Below, piece by piece: positions 51,114 through 63,478 of a stretch of DNA of 64,000 nt. The position numbers and the translations under genes are program-made. Each line of letters begins with the position of its first letter. Positions within the stretch are counted from its first letter, which is position 1. The DNA is from Kuschelorhynchus macadamiae. Its lineage: Eukaryota > Arthropoda > Insecta > Coleoptera > Curculionidae. The notes below the pieces were generated by a model. The model worked only from the letters and a program-made list of their open reading frames with translations. It was not told where the DNA came from and did not search any database. The stretch is taken from positions 806,001 through 870,000 of the forward strand of contig JAUTXW010000598.1 in the NCBI GenBank assembly GCA_030620095.1, in the 5' to 3' direction.

Positions 51114-54100
51114 TTATTCAACGTCCTCTTCGTCACTAGTCTCGCTAAGCGAAACCATCGTATAAACTTTCAACTTGTCTGAAGGACAGATGCCCGTATA
51201 AGCATTCCTACATCGTTTGGACCCCGGTAGTTCGTTAACAACGTACCGGTCGTTATCCAGCACTTTGGTAACTACAAAGGGTCCCTTGTATCGCAGTTCA
51301 AGCTTTCTGCTCCTCCCGTCATTAGAGGTTTTATTTGCCTGAACCAACACGTGTTGGCCAACCGTAACCTTCGTACATCATGGACGTCCTTTGGAGTTGG
51401 AAAGTCGGCAACAGCTCTGATTTTATCTTTACCGGGACGGATACCTAGACTTGAAATCTCATGTCCTAAGTATTCTATATGTTCTTGGAGGAAATGACAC
51501 TTAGTCAACTTTAGAGTCATCCCCGCTGTTCTAAATAAGTTCAGAACAACTTTCAACTTATCTATTCCCTCCTCAGTGCCTATTGACGGAATAAGCACAT
51601 CGTCTAAATATGCGAGAGCCGTTTCATACCTCAACGGTCCCAATATGTGATTAATTGTGCGCTGAAAGACAGCAGGGGCATTTACGAGCCCAAACGGCAT
51701 TCTCAGAAACTCAAAGTGACCATCGGGGGTCACAAATGCCGTTTTTGGAATAGATTCTTCATCTACCGGAATTTGGTAATAACCTGAAGCCAAATCCAGA
51801 CTCGTAAAATAGTTACTACCCTTCAGAGAATCTAGGAGGTCGTCTATCCTCGGTAATGGATGTTTATCTTTAACCACTTTCGGTTCAGAGCGCGATAATC
51901 GATGCACATGCGCGGTTCCCCATTCTTCTTCTCAACCAAAAGTACAGGACTTGAAAATGGAGAATTTGATTCACGGATTATCTCGTTTTCCAACAAATCA
52001 TTAATTATATCTCTAACTACCTTACGTTCCGACAACGCCATACGGTATGGACGATATGTAACAGGCACGTCATCTGTCAGAGTAATGGTCATTTTAGTTG
52101 TATCTGTCTTACCGACTTCCATTAAATTAGTGGCAAAACAGTCACGATATTCATTTAGTAATTTTAAAAGGATGTCTAATACAGAACTATCTAAATCAGT
52201 GTTTATTTGGCTTTTAATATCGTCTAACGTAAAGGGTTTGAATTTCGTAACTTCAGTTCTCAGAACAGACACTAAAGGAGCATTCACTTCTTCGTAACAA
52301 GTATATCCCCTAGCAATTATTTTAGATTTCTCGTAACATAGGTCCTGACTTGACAAATTTAAAACAGGTACGTAACTAACCTGACTTAGATTTATAATGC
52401 AACGCGGGATTATATGGAATTTTCCTGGTACCTCCCTATGTGATAATTCTACGTAAATATCCCCTACATCTTCATGACTACTAACTGCAATGTGACGTAC
52501 ATGATGTGAAGGAATGACAGTTGTCTCAGCTGCAAATAAACTAACCTTTCTCGACGGTAGATTGTTTATGGTTGAAAAATAATTTTTATTTTTATTGAAG
52601 AGGCGTACTTGATCGCCGTGAATTACGACCATGACGTTATCATTATTAACAAAAGGTTGCCCTACAATTACAGATATATTTTGTACGCAATCTGGAACGA
52701 TTAATGCCTCTACCTCGGCAGATGCTAAATCGACAATCAAATTTATCGTAACTTTGGTGTTCACGTAGACAGTACCCCCTGCAAAACCACGTAACCAAGC
52801 GGCTGCAGGCTGGTAACGTAAATCCAGCTTATCAGCATCAGATTTTCTAATAGTGACTGCTCCACAGCCCGAATCGACGTAACCTCGCATTGGTTCCCCG
52901 TTTATTACACAATCAATGAAATAACACATATTTAAATCATCATTCTTTGGAATTTTAGGTATTTGTAAAATGTTCAAAGACTTACCCATCGATGGCACAT
53001 CTGGGCGCTTACGTGACGCGGATTGGTATCCAACAGTGCACTTATTGGCTTCGTGACCCAATAAATGACACTTGGAACACTCTATGCGTTGTTTTGGACA
53101 TTTGGATTGGTAATGCCCTTTGGACTTACAGTTGTAGCACTGCACATCTCTTAATCCTTCCCGTTTCTTGTAATGAGGTGGTTGACTCTCGGAATATAAT
53201 GCTGATTTTGATTCCGGCTTAGGATAGCGTCTTGAAACTGATGAATGTCCCATTTGAGTTTCGGAAAACTTGTCATCACGTAACGTTGACAAGTACTCTT
53301 CATAGAGGGCCTCTGGCGTTTCGTAACGGCCAGCTCTGGCTCCATTTTGCAAGGTGACATTTGTAATACCATCAATTAAACAAGACACCGCGTGCCGACC
53401 AGTTATTTGACATGTCCGGAGTAGTTCCATTTTACTAAAATAATAATTAGTCATAGTTTCGCCCCTGTGTTTCGTCCTGTTTAGCATTTTTCCTAGGACC
53501 GTCGCGTAGTCCACATGGTCTGGAAAACTTTTGGCCACTAAATTCTTCCACTCGGTCCATGTACTTGGGTAACTTGACAAGCTGTGGTACCAGTTCTTCG
53601 CCATTCCGGAAAAACGACTCTGCATTTGATACACGGTGGTAATATCATCCCAGTTATTTAAAATTTTAATCTGGTCAATTTTGTCAAGCCACTTAGCGGC
53701 TGACAAGTTTTCATTTTCCGGATCAAACTCTGGAATACACTCGCTTCTTAAATTTATTGGTCGGTGGTCTTGACGCGAGGACCCTTGTTTAATAAGAACT
53801 TCCAATAAGTTTTCTAAACGCTCTACCCTCGATTCCACAGACGACCCGGGCGTAGACAGTTGGGACGGACCAATATTTTTTTTCGACAGAGTGGTTATGG
53901 TTAACTACTTCTTCAGAAGCACGTATATTTATGGGGGGTGTCAAGGAGCGCCTACATTGCGTAACTGTAGTACTTTTGTGACTATTGTTTTTCTTTGACT
54001 TACCCCTGTTTGAAGATTTATTTTTGCTACTAATCGTCGATGTTCTACTCCTGTATCTACCTTCTGAAATACTTTCTTCTTCAGAACTGTCTGACGATGA

Positions 54101-54130
54101 CTCACTTGAATAATGCTTTCGTTTGCCCAT
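51114..54130 (-). pseudogene. gypsy gag-pol remnant lacking RNase H and integrase core
   Basis: Minus strand. A serine-rich N-terminal region starts near 54130, frameshifted at an A-rich run near 53880 into the main frame (from 53838). Gag has a capsid-like region and two CCHC knuckles near 53130-53030. A retroviral-type protease with a DSG motif lies near 52880. RT starts near 51970 and is broken by a frameshift near 51870. It continues at 51907 with the palm motif and the catalytic YLDD near 51608. At about 51365 the RT end is joined directly to the C-terminal GPF-type tail of integrase. RNase H and the integrase zinc and catalytic domains are deleted. Old endogenous retroelement, not functional. 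Confidence 0.85.
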
Positions 54131-54241
54131 TTTACGTGACAATAAGCTTACCAATACAACAATACACTAACCGACCTTCTTTTCGTAACACACTGTACAT
54201 AAAATCCTTAAACACTAATTTTGTTCACCCCACACCTGAAC

Positions 54242-54522
54242 TGTAAACTATTCTAAATTCTTTTATTCACAAAAACACCATATAATGTCTGCAATATTAT
54301 ATTAAATCGAAAAAAGGCGAGTAATCGATAAATCTATTACATCACGTAACCGTAAGCATCAAAGCTAAACCTTAACTAACTCAACGTTCCCTACATCAAT
54401 CTTATCATGAGTTCTTAGCCATATATCCAATAAAAAGTCTTGTCAAATACGCATATTCCGTCAGCATTAATCATCTTTATGATGGTGGCGTAACCTCGGC
54501 CGGATAAAGACGGAATATCGGG

Positions 54523-54527
<5 letters not shown>
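54242..54527 (-). repeat. gypsy LTR (5' LTR in element orientation)
   Basis: 286 bp direct repeat of 50709-50994, running straight into a TA tract at its right edge. Confidence 0.9.

Positions 54528-54589
<62 letters not shown>
54528..54589. repeat. (TA)n microsatellite
   Basis: About 60 bp of TA repeat between the gypsy LTR and a transposase fragment. Confidence 0.95.
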
Positions 54590-55114
<525 letters not shown>

Positions 55115-56596
55115 AACTGATCGAAAAAAGTTAAGGATATTGTAAATAATCATAGAAAAAAATTTTTTTCGGAAAAAATTGTATTACGTACATTTAGTCC
55201 CATCTCTTTTAGAAATGAAACACATATGTTTAACTGAAAAAATGTTTTTATTAGAATTTACAGGCAACTTTTTTCTAACAATGTAACAAAGCAGATAATT
55301 AACAAACAGAAAAACTGTATTAATAACGTGTAATTCCACCTTTATTGGCTATTACTGCTTCAACACGGCGAGGCATACTTAAAATTAAATTATCCAAATC
55401 ATTTTGATCCAGGTTATCCCATAAATCTGGAAGAACTTCCCTTAGTGACCTGACACCCTGAACAGGAGGTTGATGGGCAATTAGTGCCCTTCCGAGCATG
55501 TCCCAAGCATGCTCGATGCAGTTTAAATCTGGAGACAGCGGGGGTAATGGCAGATGATTAATTTCATTGAATGCTAGCCGTTCTTGTACTACCCTGGCCC
55601 TGTGCGGGCGAGCGTTATCATCCAGAAATCTGAAATTGGGCTCCAAATTCCAACGATAATCATTGACCATGTTATCAATGATGTCGTGAGCATAAATTTC
55701 ACCTGTCATTGTACCTTCACAAACATACAACTCCGTTCGACCTCCGTAGAAAATTCCACCCCAGACCATTACACCTCCACCTCCAAATGGATGTACTTCT
55801 TGAACAAATCGGTCATTAACTCTTAAATTTCTTGGTCTCCAGACACGAACTGAACGTCTATCAGCACGAAGACAAAAGCGGCTTTCATCGGTGAACATCA
55901 CAGTACGCCACTCATCATTCCAGTTGAATCTTTCATTACACCAAAGTAAACGTTGAGCTCTGTGGTTTCCGGTCAATGGCGGGCGTCTTATAGGCCTGTA
56001 GCAATGTAAACCTGCTTCATTTAATCGATTTAAAACCGTCCGTGGAGTAATACGAATTCTGGTGGCAGCAAAAAGGTCCTGGCTAAGTACCGTGCAGTTT
56101 GTTGTAGGATCCATCCTAGCTCCTCTAACTAATCTTCGGTCCTCCCTAGCATCTGTCGATCTTGGTCTACCCTCTCCATGCCTATTGATGACAGATCCAG
56201 TCTCATTATACCGGTTATTAAGTCGGGGAATTACACTTTGAGAGACATTAAACTGAGCAGCCACATCGATCTGTCGTGAACCTCCAAGAAGCAACCCAAT
56301 GGCTTGATTTGCTTGCTCTACTGTTAAATGACGTCTATTCATATTGTCGATGACTGAAAACTCACAATATCGTGACCGGCACTTAGCAACATACAAACAA
56401 AACTAAACTGTACAAAAATCAAATCATCATTTTTGGTGATAATGTTTTTTTATCTGTTTGGGTACAATTTCATATGTTTACAAACAACATTTTTTTCTAA
56501 CGCAAACGACATAGGTATTAATAGCTATACCACATTTTTTCTAAAAATAGTTTTTCATAGTGAAAACACAATATCCTTAACTTTTTTCGATCAGTT
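55115..56596 (-). mobile_element. Tc1-type transposon, apparently intact
   Basis: A 1482-bp element between TA dinucleotides, with 29-bp terminal inverted repeats that I read as perfect (start AACTGATCGAAAAAAGTTAA). A single uninterrupted transposase frame fills most of it. Flanked by (TA)n on both sides and, beyond these, by two copies of one fragment. Confidence 0.92.
55320..56342 (-). CDS. Tc1-family transposase (DD34E), intact frame
   Basis: A 340-residue protein from MNRRHLTVEQANQAIGLLLG; an earlier ATG at 56396 would add 18 residues, but the length and start of Tc1 transposases favour 56342. Two HTH motifs: RQIDVAAQFNVSQSVIPRLN, and ITPRTVLNRLNEAGLHCYRP after a GRPRS hook. The DDE core has VMFTDESRFCLRADRRS, GGGGVMVWGG, FLDDNARPHRARVVQE and SPDLNCIEHAWDMLG, with 34 residues between the second D and the E. 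It cuts and pastes DNA at TA sites. No stop or frameshift and perfect TIRs, so it may be active or very recently so. Confidence 0.92.
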   Translation of the reverse strand: MNRRHLTVEQANQAIGLLLGGSRQIDVAAQFNVSQSVIPRLNNRYNETGSVINRHGEGRPRSTDAREDRRLVRGARMDPTTNCTVLSQDLFAATRIRITPRTVLNRLNEAGLHCYRPIRRPPLTGNHRAQRLLWCNERFNWNDEWRTVMFTDESRFCLRADRRSVRVWRPRNLRVNDRFVQEVHPFGGGGVMVWGGIFYGGRTELYVCEGTMTGEIYAHDIIDNMVNDYRWNLEPNFRFLDDNARPHRARVVQERLAFNEINHLPLPPLSPDLNCIEHAWDMLGRALIAHQPPVQGVRSLREVLPDLWDNLDQNDLDNLILSMPRRVEAVIANKGGITRY

Positions 56597-57095
<499 letters not shown>

Positions 57096-57149
57096 AGTAA
57101 TTTTAAAACTTTTAATTTTGTATTTGTTTTGCGTTCTTTACTTGTTTGA

Positions 57150-57514
57150 AGCATGACTTTGACATTACACCTATTCAATTGTTTTACCCCACAAGTTGAT
57201 ATGTAAAAGGTTTAATATAATATTGTAATTTTTGGACATATTTCAAAAAGAAATGAATTAAAATGTAAAGTGAAATCAGAAAAAATGAGCTATCCGATGA
57301 GTGAAAAATATACCCAGGATTCCATTTAAAAAAAATGTAAGTTGAGGCCATAATATAATTTTTTTTCAATGACTGTATTCGCTATGAAACTGGACACCAC
57401 AAAAAACTTGTCAAGTAGACCTATAACTTGTTTTTTTTTTGTTCACCTCGATAAGTTAAAAAATATAAAAGTTACAAGCGTTTAAAATGTGGACAAGTTA
57501 AAATAATAACCCTC
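57150..57514 (-). repeat. Right arm of M7
   Basis: Inverse of 45174-45505, sharing CATTTTAAACGCTTGTAACT-type sequence, the GGTCTACTTG block, ACTCATCGGATAGCTCATTT and the terminal GGGTTATTATTTTAAC. Flanked by TA at 57515-57516. Confidence 0.75.
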
Positions 57515-58234
57515 TACACAACGTCTAGCTTGTTTTTTATTAAGATTTTTTTTTTGTAATATAAACCATTTTTGGAAAGCAGGCATATTTATCCAAGTTT
57601 TTATTACACAGTTTTATGATGTAAGTTAGAAAGATCGATCTTTTTTGGAAGATCGTGCATCCCTAGTTTAAGATTTATTTCGTTCGACCTAATTATTGTA
57701 CCTGAGAAAATGTAGAGTATACGTTTGGTTGTAAAAAGTATTTTGAATTTGGTACTCGAGAAGTATTTGATATAAATCAATATAAAACTGCATTTTTATT
57801 GAGTTTTTGACTGTTTTTTCAAATTATTTCGAAATTGGTTAGCCATAACGAAGGTAGCAATCATTTTTGCGCCATCTTATATCCCTGCTTCAAGACGGCA
57901 TATCTCAACCAATGAAGTAATTTAAAAAAATCACTTCTTGTTAACTGGAGCATTTAATTGTAATCAGAATGCTCTACACAGTGTTCGAAAACTTTGTAGT
58001 AAAACTGTTCTTTGAATTAACGTTGAGAACATTGTTTATTTTTTCTGAACACTCTGTAGAACATTCTGATCACAATTGAATGCCCTATTTAGCAGTGGTA
58101 GCCCTGTTTTTGTGGATATTATGCTTTTTTAATCACTTTGATGGATGAGTTATTAGTGAAAATATGCGCGTTGAAGGAGGTTATATTTATGTTGTATCTT
58201 ATGAAGGGGGCCAACATTTTTGATGTTTTGTGTA
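57515..58234. other. Unassigned sequence with a hairpin
   Basis: No gene. TAGGGATGCACGATCTTCC (minus strand, 57648-57667) looks like a hAT-type end. A foldback lies at 57950-58085. The rest is AT-rich. Confidence 0.55.
57950..58085. repeat. Foldback (arms about 42 bp)
   Basis: Left arm GCATTTAATTGTAATCAGAA continuing to GTGTTCGAAAA (57950-57991) is the near-inverse of 58041-58085 (TTCTGATCACAATTGAATGC at its end), with a spacer of about 50 bp. Could be a small MITE or give a hairpin transcript. Confidence 0.55.
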
Positions 58235-58729
58235 CAGGGTGTCCTAGAAGTCAATGATCAAACTTAATAAAAAATAACGACATTCCACTATTCAATTGTT
58301 GATAGTTTCAGAGGTATTTCAATTTTTTTTTAACAAAAAATTGTATTTGTTTGTAACGAATATCTTTAGGATAGCATTATTGTTAGATGCGTCTTTTCTA
58401 AGAATGCATTTTCTTAATCGGTGTTAACCTCCATGAATTGAAATAACTGTAATAAATAACAGTTTCCTTTAACAAAAATTAATTCGTTTTTTCATGACGT
58501 TTACAGAAAAATACATTGAACCATAATAATTTGGCCCACTATTAGAAAAAGTTGTCCAAATGGTGATTGTAAAATGATATTACACATTGGGTTATTAATT
58601 AATTTGCCTTTACTACAATGTCTTACAAAAATTTAATTCTAAAATCGCAGGTAGCTGTTATAGCAATAAAGCAACATTTCAAAAAGCGCGTTTACCTTTT
58701 AATATTTGTCACATATCTTATTTTTTGTT

Positions 58730-59140
58730 GCAGTTGAGACTCGGTCTGAATTTGCTCCCGGTATATATCAGTTCTTTAAAATATCCCCATAAAAATAAGT
58801 CCATAAGGTCAGGTGATCGCGGTGGCCACTGAATGGTCCCTCCCTTTACAATCCACCGTTTGGGGAAGTGTCTTGAGATACTGTTTTACCACTAGCACAT
58901 AGTGAGGACCCCTATCGAGCTGCAGCCACATGTTTCAACTATTGCAGATAATATGTTGACTCCAAACTGGTGCTGAAAGGGGTTGTCCCTCACAACTGTA
59001 GGATTTACATAGTCCCAAGAATGCAAATTGTGGATATTAAATATCAATTGATCAGAAGAAATTTTATCCCGCGATACGATTACACAGGGTAACAAAATGA
59101 AAACAGAAATTTGGTGCCGGAAATCTAACATCTGATTTTA
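58730..59140 (-). pseudogene. M8 transposase remnant
   Basis: The minus strand reads SSDQLIFNIHNLHSWDYVNP and FQHQFGVNIL, the segment just after the first catalytic D, then, after loss of the second-D region, HFPKRWIVKGGTIQWPPRSP and a decayed DLFLWGYFKE. This is the DD41D-type family seen in M1-M5, too broken to be active. Confidence 0.6.
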
Positions 59141-59499
59141 GATACCAGATTTTTTCTATAAGCTGTAGTTTTTGAGATACAGGTTACAGGTTAATTGACA
59201 TTTTTTCTGATAAAGGACAACAAATAAAAAGATAAATATGTACTTAATCGTCAAAATAGAAATTTCCCAGAATCTAATTAACCAAATGGATACCTGGAAT
59301 TGTCCCTGACCCAATGTTCCTTTACTAGGAACTACTCAATACACTGCTCTTAATTACTTTTATACCTGTAATTGCCTATGATCCGATCCTTCTATATCTG
59401 CTTGGCTGTACTCGATTTAATATATTACTGAGTTTTCCCAACTAAAGTTGGTCTATCATTTTGTGTAAATTTTGGTCGTTTTATAGTATCAAGACACTT

Positions 59500-61203
59500 A
59501 ACTGAAACAATAGCATCCACAAGCACACGTACCTGTGTAAATCATCCCGATGTTTTTTGTTATGTGTGTGGTGAATACACTTTGAAAGAAAAAAACGATT
59601 TCTGACTTTGTGAAAAGAGCTTATCTTGCCTATTTTGGCGTTCATTTAGGAGAACAAGATAAATCTTGGGCCCCACATTTCATATGTAAAACACGTGCTG
59701 AACATTTGCGACAGTGGACAACTGGAAAGAGGAAGTGCCTAAACTTTGGTGTACCAATGGTTTGGAGAGAACCGCGAAACCATCATGACGACTGCTATTT
59801 TTGTCTCGTTAATATTAAAGGCGTAAATAGAAACAATAGACACAAATAGACATATCCTGATCTAGATTCTGCAAGAAGGCCTGTAGCGCATTCGGAAGAA
59901 ATACCCGTTCCATCATTCAGCAGTCTACCCGAACTGACAGAAGATGATACAGAAACATCAACGTCTGACGAAGTTCAAAGAGTTCAATCAGAAAACGACA
60001 GCGAATTTGAAGCAGATTTAGCAACTCCGCAGTGTTTCAGTCAAGAAGAACTAAACGATCTTATAAGAGACCTGAATCTCTCAAAGGAATCCGCTGAATT
60101 ACTTGCATCCAGATTAAAAGATAAAAATCTACTTTGTCCAGGTACTAATATTACATTTTATCGCAAAAGAGATAAGGATCTGCTGCCTTTTTTCGCTCAG
60201 GAAAATGACTTGGTATTCTGTAACAATATAAAAGGGCTCTTAGAAAAAATGGGTTTGCTTGAATACACTCCAGATGATTGGCGCCTTTTTATTGACAGTT
60301 CTAAACGTAGTTTAAAATGTGTTCTTTTACATAACGGTAACAAATATGGCTCAATTTCTATGCTCTGGTCATTCTACTACCATGAAGGAAGAATATGAAA
60401 CAATTGCATTAGTTTTGATAAAAATTAAATACGAAGAACATCATTGGGCAATTTGTGTTGATTTAAAAATGGTTAACTTTATCCTTGGATAGCAGAGTGG
60501 TTATACAAAATATCCTTGTTTTTTGTGCCTTTGGGACAGCAGAGCTAAAAATGAGCACTGGGTTAACAAAAATTGGCCTTCAAGAGATGTCATGATTCAA
60601 GGAAAACAAAACGTGATCAACGAACCTTTGGTTTCGAGAGAAAAAATCTTACTTCCGCCCTTGCATATCATGCTAGGCCTAATGAAACAATTTGTGAAGG
60701 CTTTAAATCGAGATGGAAATTGTTTTGGGTATTTGTCACGTAAATTTCCTGGCATTAGCACTGAAAAACTAAAAGCCGGTATATTTGATGGTCCTCAAAT
60801 AAGGCAACTTGTTAAAGATCCACATTTCACCACATCAATGAACGAGACTGAATCTAACGCTTGGTGTTCATTTGTTCAAGTAGTACAAAATTTTCTTCGC
60901 AATCATAAAGCAGAGAATTACATAGAATTAGTGAAAACTATGCTTTCAAATTTTAATATTCTCTGCTGTAACATGAGTATAAAAGTTCACTACCTCTACA
61001 GCCACCTAGATCGTTTTCCAGAAAACTTAGGTGATTGTAGTGAAGAACAGGGGGAAAGATTGCATCAGGATATTAAAACTATGGAAGATCGTTATCAAGG
61101 ATCAAGCCACATGATGGCGGACTACTGCTGGAGCCTTCAGCGAGACTGCCCTAGTAAACTCCATTCTAGAAAGTCATATAAAAGAAAATTTGTATGTGAT
61201 TAG
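59500..61203 (+). pseudogene. Broken gene of unknown function, repeat-borne
   Basis: About 560 codons in three frames. It starts with a cysteine cluster (CVNHPDVFCYVCGEYTLKEK). After a frameshift near 59600 comes VKRAYLAYFGVHLGEQDKSW, WREPRNHHDDCYFC with a paired-cysteine layout that suggests zinc binding, then a TAG at 59847-59849. An acidic linker and LLEKMGLLEYTPDDWRLFID follow, then a frameshift between 60398 and 60523. The last part (60523-61203) has CLWDSRAKNEHWVNKNWPSR, PPLHIMLGLMKQFVKALNRD, KLKAGIFDGPQIRQLVKD, LDRFPENLGDCSEEQGERLH and QDIKTME. I recall similar multi-copy proteins in other invertebrate genomes, without assigned function. I do not assign one here. Confidence 0.65.
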
Positions 61204-61595
61204 TGACTAATGTAATTATGTAAATTAAGTTTTTGCAATAAATACTTAAATCCATGTGTCTTTTTAACTGGCAATAGTAATATTATATAACAGTTATAAC
61301 GTAAAATATATACACAATTTTTTTTTTGTTTAAGACTAGATCTGATAGACAAAATCTGAGAACTTTTTTACATTCTGCATCCAAAAATTGCCCAGGAACA
61401 GTTAAAAAATCGCAGGCATCAAAATGTGTGTTGGCCTGTGTTATGAATTAGAACAATGTCCGAAAATAACGCAAAAATCGAAATATCTCGGAAACTATTA
61501 ACAATTGAATAGGGGCATATGTCAATATTTTAATTCTACCTTGCCCTCCTCTATCAGCCCGCTAAATTTGATCTTTGACTTTGACACTGTTGGTG

Positions 61596-62483
61596 TACAA
61601 GAGTTACGATAAATAAATATACTTATAATATTATAAAGAGTTCAAAAATGTAAACATAGATAGTGTATTTTATTTCAAAGTACGTAATTCAAGGATAAAA
61701 ATATATTTTTTAAATGTGTCCCGATTTTGTTGCGGTTAGAATTGTTACCAGGTTTTTTTGCAACTCAACAAAACTTCAGAATTGAAACTTATATGTCAGA
61801 AAATTAGTATCTCAACATGGGAACCAGCCTGTCTATGGTAGTTCCCAATGCGTAATATAAAAAATATGTTTTAAGCAAAAATAAGAAAGTGGCACCACAC
61901 ATATATAGCTTTTAAGATCTAGTCGCTCTTTCGATTACAACCAATTGAAAAAGGAGTCTTTCGATTCGCTTATATGGTCTTTAGAAAAAGATAGAATGAT
62001 CTAGAATATTCTAGAAGAATTTATACACTACAAAGTCCTAATAGAACACTCAGGAAGTACTAACAACATATTTATGGTCTCCTAATTTAATATATTTATA
62101 AATATTAAATAAATTAATATAAAACTTTACAAATCTATCTCAATCTAACTCAAACTGAATCCGTGACAGTGGAGCTACTTGCGACGATTTGCTTAAGGTA
62201 TCAGAGTATCAAATTTTTATTATCAGCTGTCCTAACTCAACAGTAGGAGATAGGAATTGCAACGAAAAGGTTTCATTTCCGATGAGCGACGTTTTTTCTT
62301 TTATATCGAAATTTGGGTTAATGTAAAAAAGTGTATCTAGAATAAAATAATGATAATATATTTAAGCAATAATTTTTGGTATGTAACTGTGTTTTTAATA
62401 TCGAAAGCGTTTTTGGTTGGACCTGGTTCGGTCTTTTCTTTTGAGTTGATATAAAAAAGTGTGTATAATAAAACAATTAAAAT
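61596..62483. other. Unassigned AT-rich sequence
   Basis: No gene, RNA or clear repeat is recognised. Confidence 0.6.
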
Positions 62484-62813
62484 ACACTGTCCCAAAAAAT
62501 TAACGCACCACTAAAAATAACCAAGTTTAAAGTGAATTTTTGTTAAAACCACTTGTTTGATTTTTTTAAATTCTAGGTTGTCTCTTCCGGAACCTTGGTA
62601 TGTTAACTGTATTCGCATAGATTTTTTTTATAAATATCCCGATAATCCCGATTTTATTTATACAACAATGACAGGCGAATGCGTGTATATCGACACTCTA
62701 ACGAACGTTCAGTGTAGTTTCTCACATACAATGTTCTGATAGTCTGGAGAAACATTTCTTTGACTGGTCGCACGCATTGTAATCAAAAATGAAAGCCTTA
62801 CAGCTAAAAGGTA
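62484..62813. other. Possible mariner-like end
   Basis: TACACTGTCCCAAAAAATTAACGCACCA-type sequence at 62483 resembles a Tc1/mariner terminal repeat following a TA, but no partner or transposase is visible before M3b begins. Confidence 0.35.
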
Positions 62814-63257
62814 CAGGGTGTTCCAGCGAGGACTGAACAGGGACCTATTTTCGACCTTCCTTGTATTTTGGAAAAATTGAAAATAGCCAATCGATGTATT
62901 TTTTCTTGTAGAATCCAAAAATGTCATCGAAAAAATATTTGAACCAGAAACAAAAGAGTTACGCTATGCATCAGGTGTTTTTTAAATGGAATGTATCGTT
63001 TTTTATACGATTTTTGGAAAGAGTGATTTTTTTTATGTCCGTTCTGATTAAAAGATTTAATTTTGCGATAGCTGTTTATATTACATTTTAATGTTTTACA
63101 AACTAAAATTTTAGCTTCACCTGTTTAAAATATACGATAGGTTGGTATAGGTGATCAAGGTAAAATGACGTTTGAATGCTTTGTCAATAAAAATTGACAT
63201 TATTTTAATTATTGTCGAAGTCTTCACCTAAAAAACATATATTTGACTCTGATCGAA

Positions 63258-63441
63258 ATGAAATACTCTTTGGACGAGAGACTACAGATTGTTATGCTAT
63301 TTTACAAGTGCCAAGAAAATGCATGAGAAGCAAGAAGAAGATTAATTGCAAACTTTCATAGAAATATATCCATCAATACAATTCTAAGGATAAAAAACCT
63401 ATTTGAGGAAAATAAAACTTTACATGATAGAAAAAGAAATT
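63258..63441 (+). repeat. TIR copy of M3 transposase N-terminus
   Basis: Encodes MKYSLDERLQIVMLFYKCQE, with a small insertion afterwards, then the ISINTILRIKNLFEENKTLH region. As in M3, the transposase start is duplicated in the arm distal to the gene. Confidence 0.8.
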
Positions 63442-63478
63442 CAATAAAAAATAATTATTAAATAATAAAATAAAACTA

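Larger units (their letters stand above)
58235..61595. mobile_element. Degenerate DNA transposon M8
   Basis: Left end TA-CAGGGTGTCCTAGAAGTCAA at 58233. An eroded inverse partner ends at 61595 (AAGTCAAAGATCAAA near the end on the minus strand). The arms also share ATTCAATTGTTGATAGTTTC (58293) and its inverse near 61492-61520. It contains a transposase relic (minus) and a broken gene of unknown function (plus). Boundaries are approximate. Confidence 0.5.

Noticed and set aside
51902..52297. Plus-strand ORF across the gypsy element
   Set aside because: Opposite strand of the protease-RT region; no domain.
54200..54241. tRNA primer-binding site beside the gypsy LTR
   Set aside because: TGGGGTGAAC on the minus strand is offset from the LTR edge and I could not match it confidently to a tRNA 3' end.
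55584..55826. Plus-strand ORF inside the intact Tc1
   Set aside because: Antisense to the transposase core.
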